Assembly (NCBI GenBank): GCA_021295655.1
Contig: JAGWBX010000052.1
Location: 1 to 47,627, forward strand
DNA length: 47,627 nucleotides
Direction: 5' to 3'
Source: Candidatus Latescibacterota bacterium
GTDB taxonomy: Bacteria > Latescibacterota > UBA2968 > GCA-2709665
Part shown: positions 34,354 through 41,370 of the stretch, piece by piece
Numbering within the stretch: the stretch's first letter is position 1
Layout: every line of letters begins with the position of its first letter
Made by a program: the position numbers and the translations under genes
Notes under the pieces: generated by a model
What the model saw: only the letters and a program-made list of their open reading frames with translations
Database searches by the model: none
Told to the model about the DNA's origin: nothing

Positions 34354-34440
34354 GGCCCCCGCGTTACGTCACCCATCCAAAGACATGTCGAACTTAGATG
34401 GACGCATCTAAGCGGTAGACATGCACGTAATGCGGGGGCC
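34354..34440. other. 87-nt nested hairpin, possible structured RNA or mobile-element end
   Basis: Three stems nest inside each other: 34354-34369 with 34425-34440 (16 bp, one wobble), 34384-34389 with 34418-34423 (CATGTC/GACATG), and 34393-34400 with 34405-34412 (CTTAGATG/CATCTAAG). It ends 23 bp before the NYN-like ORF. No known RNA family was recognised. Confidence 0.55.
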
Positions 34441-34463
34441 AACCGTTTAATGGGCATCAATGG

Positions 34464-34730
34464 ATGAGCTTCCCCAATAGATATGCAATTCTGGTCGATG
34501 GCGAATGGTTTAAAAAGGATCTCCATGGAAAGAGGGCGAAATCTCCCAACGCCAAGGATATTATCGATCAAATTGGAAAAATAAGAACCCACTGTAAGTT
34601 AAATGGGACTGATCTTTACAGGATTTTCTATTACACGGCCGATCCATTTGAAGGGACAGTGCGAAATCCACTGAATAAAGAATCGACGGAGTTTTCAGCC
34701 ACCTCTCAATTTCTAATGGGAATTGTCTGA
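34464..34730 (+). pseudogene. NYN-domain (LabA/DUF88-like) protein, truncated
   Basis: 88 aa of the N-terminus of a PIN-like NYN ribonuclease: RYAILVDGEWFKK contains the first catalytic Asp, and LYRIFYYTADPFEG is the next conserved strand. Family proteins are usually 180-250 aa, with further acidic residues (TGDSDF type) that are missing here. After the TGA another frame continues (RYTELVIRNG) and may be the next piece after a frameshift, and a third frame up to about 34882 reads EWDKLLVWEAEV. So the gene is probably broken. No strong ribosome site is seen before the ATG. Confidence 0.6.
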
Positions 34731-34903
34731 GGTACACGGAACTTGTAATCAGGAATGGGACAAGCTCCTGGTTTGGGAAGCTGAAGTAACCAGTTCTGAC
34801 GACAATGTTGATTTCTGGCGGGACATTCGTCTAAATCGTGGTGGCTATCAAACAAGATGCTCAGGTAAAAATCATTGAAACAAACGAAGATTGGTAGGTG
34901 ATT
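34731..34903 (+). other. Gap of about 170 bp with gene remnants
   Basis: The remnant frames mentioned for the NYN gene run through here, each ending in a stop by about 34890; no complete ORF. Confidence 0.35.
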
Positions 34904-35560
34904 ATGAAAATCGGGATTTTGGGTTTGTTGGCCGGGAGCTTCTTGTTTGTCAGTGGGCTCAGGGGTATAGATAACAACTATACAGTTGAGTATTGGCCGG
35001 AGCGCACACAGCAACTTTACTTTGCTGCCGATGAGGATGTTCCTGAGAGTATGGCATTTCTTCGAGGAATTGCAGGTTCATCGCTTATCACCCTTTCGGT
35101 TAAGCATCTTTGGAATCAACGTAAACCTAAAATTCGTCGGGACCCGGTGAACAAATTTCGTGAATCGTTACAGGTATTCCTCGGGGTAGGTCTTATGGCC
35201 GCTGGATTTGAGTTAAAGGATCTAGGTCCACGTTACGACCAAACTGTATTGTTTCGCGGGAATAGGGCACTGTCTGACCCGGCAGTTGATCACCAGAAAG
35301 AATATTATGGCTTTATGATTGGAGCCGTAGGATCGGCAATGACAACCTATTCAGCAAATACGCTGTGGGAGGGCAAAAGGGCAAATCTCAATCAAGGATA
35401 CGCAAAGTTTCATCAACACTTAGAACAGAGTTATTTTCTCAACGATAGCCCAGGGGAGGCCTGGGTATTGCGCCGTGGAAAGAAAATCCCCGGCCTTGAA
35501 AGAGGTCGGGGGTTTTTACAGGAGGGTATAAAATGTCTCAAGAAGAAATCGATGAACTGA
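34904..35560 (+). CDS. Unknown protein with possible membrane segments
   Basis: Up to 218 aa. Hydrophobic segments near residues 3-20 (GILGLLAGSFLFVSGL), 85-102 (VFLGVGLMAAGF) and 135-150 (GFMIGAVGSAMTTYSA) suggest membrane association. No recognised domain. The ATG at 34904 has AGGTG upstream. The last 25 codons read through a strong terminator-like hairpin (35483-35517) and overlap the next gene by 28 bp, so the natural stop may have been lost and the C-terminal tail (KKIPGLERGRGFLQEG) may be artificial. Confidence 0.5.
   Translation: MKIGILGLLAGSFLFVSGLRGIDNNYTVEYWPERTQQLYFAADEDVPESMAFLRGIAGSSLITLSVKHLWNQRKPKIRRDPVNKFRESLQVFLGVGLMAAGFELKDLGPRYDQTVLFRGNRALSDPAVDHQKEYYGFMIGAVGSAMTTYSANTLWEGKRANLNQGYAKFHQHLEQSYFLNDSPGEAWVLRRGKKIPGLERGRGFLQEGIKCLKKKSMN
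35483..35517 (+). terminator. Hairpin with U-tract inside the 3' end of an ORF
   Basis: AAAATCCCCGGCCT (35483-35496) pairs with AGGTCGGGGGTTTT (35503-35516), with two G-U pairs, followed by T. It is a good intrinsic terminator although both an ORF and the next gene's ribosome site (35521) lie beside it. Confidence 0.65.
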
Positions 35561-35778
35561 AGTATAATGTAGAAGACCTTACGGGTAGAATTCAAGTTCT
35601 TAGAGGACAGATAGACGTTCTCTATGACATTATTCACATATTGACAGCAGCCAATAGAATTGATCCAAATTCACTCATAACCAAACATATAAGACAAACA
35701 TTGTCAGAATTACCTAGAGAAAAAGAGGATCGTGATAGAGGCAAACTTGATATATGTAATAGATTCATGAAACCTTAA
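35533..35778 (+). CDS. Small coiled-coil protein, unknown
   Basis: An 81-aa charged helical protein; residues 4-45 show heptad-like spacing of Leu/Ile/Val (IDELKYNVEDLTGRIQVLRG), so it probably dimerises. ATG with AGGAGGG at good spacing. No family recognised. AT-rich codon use differs from the GC-rich neighbours, as in the whole patch. Confidence 0.6.
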   Translation: MSQEEIDELKYNVEDLTGRIQVLRGQIDVLYDIIHILTAANRIDPNSLITKHIRQTLSELPREKEDRDRGKLDICNRFMKP

Positions 35779-36279
35779 AAGTTTGGATAAGTATGTACCC
35801 ATTCCCAATAGTGCCAATTTACCTCTTCCCCATCCGGCTTTATTAAGGTAATCGGTTTTTTCACTCTTACCGGCACAGACGTTACCTTCCTATTCGATAA
35901 ATTCATTGTTATGGGTTCGGGTTTTGGATCCGAAGAACCAACATCGACGTATCGCAAACAGTATGGCCGCCTTTGTTGAATCTGCGGCTACACCTGAACA
36001 ACGAGATCAAATCTTGGGCCAATTGGTTGAATCCATAGTTCAATTCGGGAATTCGGGTCTGCTACAACACGAAGATGACAACACATACCGGCCCAAAATG
36101 ACGATCGATTCCATTATAAGGTCACTGTCTACTGGTTCTGGGAAACAACAGAGTTGAGTCCGCTCCGAAAAGTTAAAATCCGCTCTGACGACGTCCAAAA
36201 TCGTGTTTCACTCAGAAATGAATCGAATTGTATATTGACATAATACGTTTATATATAATAATTTATGTGGATATAGCTT
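35779..36279. other. AT-rich stretch with weak, overlapping small ORFs
   Basis: On the + strand 35965-36157 reads MAAFVESAATPEQRDQILG and on the reverse strand 35907-35775 reads MNLSNRKVTSVPVRVKK. Both look like natural protein fragments, but they overlap at no known gene and have no ribosome sites. TTGACA at 36235-36240 with AT-rich DNA behind it could be a promoter. Confidence 0.3.
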
Positions 36280-36600
36280 TTGTTGAAAATTGCTGTTCCT
36301 GATCCAAATTGGAAGAAAATTATCCCGATTCCACTTTTCGGAGTGGACTCAGAGTTGAATACTTTAGACTCAGAACTACACAAAGCCATGGGCCAGGTTT
36401 GCAGATCGGATAATGGGGTGAAATTGACCGGAATTGGTGGCGTTTCGCATGTGATTTGGCGGCCAACGTGCGATTGAGGTTTTGCGATTTTGATTGCGGC
36501 TGAGTAAAGCGACTGACACCACCCACCGCATCAGCCGTCGTCGGCCCTTTGGCTTCCCCGGCCTGACGGCTTCCTCAGGATGACAGGTTTTGCACACGTC

Positions 36601-36620
36601 GGCAGACAGGAATGTCTGCC
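36601..36620. repeat. Palindrome GGCAGACA/TGTCTGCC, right flank of the AT-rich patch
   Basis: 8-bp arms around GGAA, inverted relative to the element at 34139-34160. Confidence 0.75.
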
Positions 36621-36632
36621 CCACCCTTACAC

Positions 36633-36671
36633 ACGCCCCCGCAACGTCTCGACAAGCCGTTGCGGGGGCGT
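36633..36671. terminator. 14-bp perfect hairpin after the thioredoxin-fold gene
   Basis: ACGCCCCCGCAACG (36633-36646) pairs exactly with CGTTGCGGGGGCGT (36658-36671). It follows the leftward gene ending at 36703. There is no T-run, so it may act as a barrier or repeat rather than an intrinsic terminator. Confidence 0.5.
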
Positions 36672-36702
36672 AATTTGCTGTACGTGTTTTGGAGACGGCG
36701 CG

Positions 36703-37893
36703 TCAATCGAAGTAATTCCGGCCGATGGACGCGGGAGGGGTGCGTTCGATGGGATTGTCCGACCCGAGCTCGAAGGCGAATCCGATGGGCGCGGGGCCGG
36801 GATCGTCGAAACGCACATTGTAGGTCGTAAAGCCCCAGCGGTCGCCGGTTGCGACGGCATCGAAGGCTTCGACGCGCCGCTGACGCGGATCGAACGCGAG
36901 GCGGCCATACAGATCCAGTTTCAGGCCCCGCGGTTTGTCCACCGTAAGCCCGCTGAAAGGATTGGATTCGAACGTGGGTTCCGCTTCAAGGTGGATTCGA
37001 CCCTCCATGCGGATCCGGATGAGGTCGGACTCCACGGATTCGACGGTCAGGTTGATCTCTCCATCTTTCAGGTTCTCTTCACGCCATCCGGGCGACTGAC
37101 CGCGTACCGTGTCGATGAAGTGACGCAGGGCGAGGCGTTTGGTGAAAAAGCCGGGCGCGCGCCAGGTCTGACCGGGCCGGATGTCGTCGGGCACGAGAGC
37201 CCTGGACTCCACTTCGGTAAACCACGCGAAGTCGATGTTGTGCCTGGAGTCGACGCCGTTCGAATCCCGCGGCAGGTCGCGAACCGTGACTTTGAGCGTC
37301 AGGCCGTTTTCCGGATAGGACCAGCCGAGTCTGGGGTCGACGGGATACGATTCAGGAATATCGGGCGATTCGCCGGTATCCGAGCGCTCCCGCCACCTTT
37401 CCAGGCTTTGCTCGAGTACTTCCAGGAGCGGGGCGGCGTCCCGCGTGTTGATGGACCCCAGCAACTCGCCGTTGGACGTACACGCGTACAGACCCTGCCG
37501 GGTGGCCGTGGGTTCGATACGGCCTCCGTAATGGCCCTGTTCGGCCACGCGGCGGAAGAACTCGCCCTTGGCGTCCTTCTGCGTCTGGGTATAACTACAA
37601 TTGTCCGCAACGGGAATGTAGGATTCGTTGAGGATCTGAATAATGTCGGGATGGGAGAACACGGACTCACGGCCCGCGATGCCGTTGTTTCAGACGCAGC
37701 CGAGCGGGTTCCCGTTCATCGCCCAGATGAACATGGGTCTGTTTACCGCAGCCGCGCGACGCCGGGCCGCCCAGAGATCCGTCTCCCAGCCGATGTCCGT
37801 CCACCGCACTTCCTCGGGTTTTGACTTGATGAGCGACAGCAGCGAATCCATTGTTTCGGGATCGGGTTTCCATTTCGTTTTTCTTTCTGTCAT
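36703..37893 (-). CDS. Thioredoxin-fold protein with an in-frame UGA, candidate selenoprotein
   Basis: Two reverse-strand ORFs in the same frame, 37893-37690 and onward from 37689 to 36703, form one 397-codon gene interrupted by TGA at codon 68. Before it: MTERKTKWKPDPETMDSLLS, then WETDLWAARRRAAAVNRPMF and IWAMNGNPLGCV; after it: NNGIAGRESVFSHPDIIQIL. This is the layout of a thioredoxin-like domain with a redox site at the end of the first strand, so the TGA follows Cys with one residue between (Cys-Val-U). Residues about 68-185 look like the rest of the fold; 185-396 form an unrecognised beta-rich domain. The ATG at 37893 has GGAGG well placed. A small hairpin follows the TGA. Alternative: ordinary nonsense mutation. 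No sel genes lie in the window. Confidence 0.6.
37661..37685 (-). promoter_or_regulatory. Hairpin just after the UGA, possible bacterial SECIS
   Basis: In the mRNA, ACGG (37685-37682) pairs with CCGU (37664-37661). After a 2x2 internal loop UCGC (37679-37676) pairs with GUGA (37670-37667), leaving loop GGGCC (37675-37671) that starts with G, 14 nt after the UGA. This is near the usual bSECIS spacing but the stem is short. Confidence 0.35.
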
Positions 37894-38085
37894 ATCCACC
37901 TCCGATCGGTTGTCTCGGGTCAGAAATTCCCTGACATTCTTCTGTCGGTTCAACGAGTCTGGCTGCGCCTGTCGACAGGTGTTCCATACGTCGTGTTGGC
38001 CTTGTCGAAATGTCGAGGTGTCCGCCTTTCGATGCCCGTGGTGTTATGTATCCACCTCCCCATTAACGTCCCCTATTCCCTTGCC

Positions 38086-38131
38086 TTTTTCTTGCTTCGT
38101 CCAATAAAAAGGGCGACAAAGAAGGGCGCCG
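38086..38131. repeat. Long dispersed repeat, block B copy
   Basis: Reverse complement of 25942-25989 with several differences; GCGACAAAGAAGGGCGCCG is the best-matching part. Confidence 0.75.
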
Positions 38132-38436
38132 CCAGGCAGGCGGGATAGGTTCTAAGGGGGCCAGGGGGAGAGGTCTGCGCCCTTTTGGCCCCGCCTTTTC
38201 ACGGCGCGCTGATAGCTAACCGCAGTCCTCTTCGTTCAGACGCCTATAGGTCTACAAAGGTATTTCCTTACCGGAGGGCTACCAGAGCAGAGCGCGCTGA
38301 TCCGTCCAGCGACGCGGTTTGATGTTCCTCCGCAGGTGTCAGGGCAAAGGATTCTGTGCATCCTGTAAGTGGATTCGTGCTATGCATTTAGCAGGCCCCG
38401 CGCCCAGCGGCGACTTTTGGTTCCTTTTGGTCGCTT

Positions 38437-38490
38437 CAAAAGGAACACGCCGTAGGCAGGGAATTTGGGGAAAAGGGGTTCTGATTTTCG
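38437..38490. repeat. Long dispersed repeat, block A copy
   Basis: Reverse complement of 25738-25790; AAGGAACACGCCGTAGGCAG is exact. Confidence 0.8.
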
Positions 38491-38530
38491 ACTCTGCTTC
38501 AAGCTGACTGCTGATAGCTGATCGCTTCTT

Positions 38531-39295
38531 TTATCGCTTCAGAATCCCGCCGTTGACGTCGATCGTTGCGCCGGTGATGTACGCCCCCATCCGCGAGGCC
38601 AGGAAGAGGACGGCGTAGGCGATTTCCTCGGGCTGGCCGACGTAGCCCAGAGGAATGAGTTCGTTGATCCGGCTGCGGGTCTCCGGAGGGATTTGCATGC
38701 TGGTTTCGATGACGCCCGGCGTAATGGCGTTGACCGTGACGTTGCTCGCAGCCAGATCACGGGAGAGCGTCTTGGTCATCCCGATCATGCCGGCCTTCGA
38801 ACTGCCATAGTGGACCCCTCCGGCGACACCGCCGGTCTGGCCGCTGATGGAGGAGATATTGATGATGCGGCCGCTTTTTTGTTTTTCCATGTAAGGAGCC
38901 GCCGCCAGGCAGCAAAGATACGCGCCGGTGAGATTGGCGCCCATCACCCGCTGCCACTCGGCGTGGTCCACGCCGGTATAGGGTCCCGGGCTCGACACCC
39001 CGGCATTATTGACCAGGATATCGACGCGGCCGAACTCGTCCACGGTTCTTTGTACGAACGCGTTGACCTGCGCCTCGTCCGCGACGTCGGCCGGCGCGGC
39101 GAGTACGTCCTCCCGGACGGACAGCGCATCGGCGACCTCTTTTAATGGACCGGCATTGCGCGCAACCAGCGTGAGTCTGGCGCCCGCCTGGTGGAACACC
39201 TCGGCGATACTCCTGCCGATGCCCCGGCTCGCGCCGGTGACGATGGCGACCTGTCCGGACAGGTCCAGAAGATCGGAAAGCGGTTTCGATGTCAT
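38531..39295 (-). CDS. SDR family oxidoreductase (FabG-like)
   Basis: A 254-aa classical short-chain dehydrogenase/reductase. TGASRGIGRS is the cofactor motif (about residue 20), LVNNAGVS near 95, catalytic Ser in INISSISG (about 147) and YxxxK in VHYGSSKAGM (about 161). The C-terminal part ends in GATIDVNGG, typical of 3-oxoacyl-ACP-reductase-like and sugar-alcohol dehydrogenases. The substrate cannot be told. It lies downstream of parC in the leftward direction, 88 bp away, and may be in a separate transcript. Confidence 0.93.
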   Translation of the reverse strand: MTSKPLSDLLDLSGQVAIVTGASRGIGRSIAEVFHQAGARLTLVARNAGPLKEVADALSVREDVLAAPADVADEAQVNAFVQRTVDEFGRVDILVNNAGVSSPGPYTGVDHAEWQRVMGANLTGAYLCCLAAAPYMEKQKSGRIINISSISGQTGGVAGGVHYGSSKAGMIGMTKTLSRDLAASNVTVNAITPGVIETSMQIPPETRSRINELIPLGYVGQPEEIAYAVLFLASRMGAYITGATIDVNGGILKR

Positions 39296-39383
39296 TTGGA
39301 CTCTTTTTCAGCGGCCCGGTGAGATGGAAAAGCAGGTGCGTCCGCTTGAGACTCCCATTGCCTTATCGACCCCGGGATCGCGT

Positions 39384-41273
39384 TCAGATGAATTTGACGG
39401 TTTGAACTTCCCGGCTGGCCAGACGAATGCCCCTGGCCTTGTTGCCGCGGACGGGATAATCCGCGATAGCGAATTCCTCTTCGGTGATTCTCACGCGGGG
39501 TTTGGGTTTGAAATGCGCCCGGACGGCGCGTTTTGAATCGGTGGTGAGCTTCAGGATACGGCAACCTTCCGGCGCCAGTTCGTACCCCCGGTTCAGGATG
39601 AATTTCTCTATTCTGCACCGTTTAAGGTAGAGATACCCCGTCCGGTTTTCCTTGTAGAAGATATTGTAGACGCGGTTTTCGTCCACGAAATCGCAGAAAA
39701 GCATGCCCTTGTCCACGAAGAGTCTCTCGGGGACGTCCACCACGGAGTACGTACCGGTTTTTCGGATCACCAGAACACGGTCATATGGTGACACGTCCAA
39801 AAGAGCAACACCGTTGACCTGGTGGCCCAGGTAACCGGTATTCCTGTCGTAGCGCAGCTTGAGATTGCGTTGGGCGGCCTCCCGGACGTCGACTTTCTGG
39901 ATGCTCGCGACCTGGGTTTTCCTGGGGTGATCGTTGCGATATTTTTCAATGATGCCCTGCAAAAACCCGACGGCGAAGGCCTGGATGCCGCGTAGCTTGG
40001 CCCGGACCTCCCTGAGACGCCTGCGGATTTCCTGCATTTCATCCTGGGCTTTGTTGATATCGTATAGCGATATTCGCCTGATCGGGATCTTGAGCAGATT
40101 CTCCACGTCCTCCCGCGAGACTTCCGCCCGGATGCTTTCGCGGAAGGGCTCGAGCCCTTCGAAAACCGCGCGGAAGACGTCCTCGGAAGTGGTCTCCTCT
40201 TCGATGCGCTTGTAGATCCGGTTTTCTATAAAGATCTGTTCGAGGGTCTTCGCGTGATGCCGTGCGCTCAACTGGCGTTCTTCGAGTTTGAGTTCGGCCC
40301 TGAGAATCTCCACCAGGCGGCCCGTATTGTATTCGATCACATCGGTCACGGTTGTGATCTGAGGCCTGTTGTCGCGAATGACCAGCAGATTCGCCGCAAT
40401 TGACGTTTCACAGTCCGTAAACGCATACAGGGCGTCAACGGTATCCCTCGTATGCACGCCGCGCGCGAGCTGGATTTCAATTTCCACCTGATCGGTCGTA
40501 TAGTCGCTGATGCCCGAGATTTTGAGTTTGCCCTTTTTGACCGCGCCTTCGATGGAGGCGATAAGGGTCTCGGTTGTCGTGCCGAAAGGCAGTTCGCGCA
40601 CAATGATGCGTTTCGGATCTTTTGTATCCAGTTTGGCCCGGGCGAGAACCTTTCCATTGCCGTCGTCATAATCAGAGACATCCACCATCCCGCCCGTGGG
40701 AAAATCGGGATTGAGACAGAAGGGTCTGTCCTGCAGGCAGGCGATCTGCGCCTCGAGCAGTTCGATCAGGTTGTGCGGGAGGATTCGCGTGGTCATCCCC
40801 GCGGCGATGCCCTCCGAGCCGATGGCGAGCAGGACCGGGATCTTCGCGGGAAAGGCGATCGGCTCGCGATTGCGGCCGTCGTACGAATCTTCGAATTCGG
40901 TGGTTTCCGGATTGAACAGGACGTCTCTGGCCAGAGGCGTGAGGCGACATTCTATATACCGGGCGGCAGAGGCCTCGTCTCCTGTGAAGATATTTCCGAA
41001 GTTCCCCTGCCTGTCGATGAACAACTCCTTGTTGGCCAGGTTGACGAGGGCGCCGAAGATTGAGAGGTCCCCGTGTGGATGGTACCTCATCGTCTGGCCC
41101 ACGACGTTGGCGACCTTGTGGTACTTGCCGTCGTCCATCTCGTGGAGGGCGTGCAGAATACGCCGCTGAACCGGCTTGAAGCCGTCGTCGATACTGGGAA
41201 TTGCCCGGTTCTTGATGGAATAGGAGGCGAATTCGAGATAATATTTCTCGTACAGCGTATCAACGTATGCCAC
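39384..41273 (-). CDS. parC: DNA topoisomerase IV subunit A-like (GyrA/ParC family)
   Basis: A 629-aa type IIA topoisomerase subunit. It cuts and religates DNA; the catalytic Tyr lies in ASAARYIECRL (about residue 106). The family signature RAIPSIDDGFKPVQRRILHA is at residue 24, HPHGD near 65 and GMTTRILPHN near 160. It is shorter than GyrA (about 850 aa) and lacks a full beta-pinwheel domain, in line with Bacteroidetes/FCB ParC proteins. It is paired with parE upstream (97-bp gap). The end of the protein is basic (ASREVQTVKF). Confidence 0.92.
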   Translation of the reverse strand: MAYVDTLYEKYYLEFASYSIKNRAIPSIDDGFKPVQRRILHALHEMDDGKYHKVANVVGQTMRYHPHGDLSIFGALVNLANKELFIDRQGNFGNIFTGDEASAARYIECRLTPLARDVLFNPETTEFEDSYDGRNREPIAFPAKIPVLLAIGSEGIAAGMTTRILPHNLIELLEAQIACLQDRPFCLNPDFPTGGMVDVSDYDDGNGKVLARAKLDTKDPKRIIVRELPFGTTTETLIASIEGAVKKGKLKISGISDYTTDQVEIEIQLARGVHTRDTVDALYAFTDCETSIAANLLVIRDNRPQITTVTDVIEYNTGRLVEILRAELKLEERQLSARHHAKTLEQIFIENRIYKRIEEETTSEDVFRAVFEGLEPFRESIRAEVSREDVENLLKIPIRRISLYDINKAQDEMQEIRRRLREVRAKLRGIQAFAVGFLQGIIEKYRNDHPRKTQVASIQKVDVREAAQRNLKLRYDRNTGYLGHQVNGVALLDVSPYDRVLVIRKTGTYSVVDVPERLFVDKGMLFCDFVDENRVYNIFYKENRTGYLYLKRCRIEKFILNRGYELAPEGCRILKLTTDSKRAVRAHFKPKPRVRITEEEFAIADYPVRGNKARGIRLASREVQTVKFI

Positions 41274-41370
41274 GGTTTCTCCTCGTAACCGTTCGACATC
41301 CAGGCGCCAGGGGAGACAGAAACGCGGCTTTCTCCTGACGCCTGTATTCCTGAGGGAATCTACCCGGTGT

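Larger units (their letters stand above)
33793..34463. other. Spacer of about 670 bp, repeat-rich, with a large nested hairpin
   Basis: No gene is supported. It contains an ACACAAAG-type run, two palindromes, an 11-codon ORF with a ribosome-site-like GGAGG (ATG at 34069), and the nested hairpin at 34354-34440. GC content falls after about 34.2 kb. Confidence 0.5.
37894..38530. other. Spacer of about 640 bp with dispersed repeats
   Basis: It lies between the starts and stops of two leftward genes. It contains inverted copies of blocks B (38086-38131) and A (38437-38490) from the 25.4-26.3 kb spacer. No gene is supported. Confidence 0.55.

Noticed and set aside
33901-34354. Small ORFs including 34136-34354 and the 11-codon ORF at 34069
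   Set aside because: They read through palindromic repeats; the 11-codon ORF has a GGAGG but no evidence as a leader peptide.
34354-34440. Nested hairpin as a 5S rRNA fragment, because of GGATGGGTGAC-like text on the reverse strand
   Set aside because: Only a short coincidental match; the surrounding structure does not fit 5S rRNA.
36280-36477. 65-codon ORF after an AT-rich promoter-like stretch
   Set aside because: Starts with TTG without ribosome site; ends in repeat-like text; no family recognised.
37690-37692. Reassignment of UGA as a sense codon in the whole organism
   Set aside because: Other genes in the window end cleanly in TGA (for example at 1944-1946 and 6977-6979), so a general code change is unlikely.
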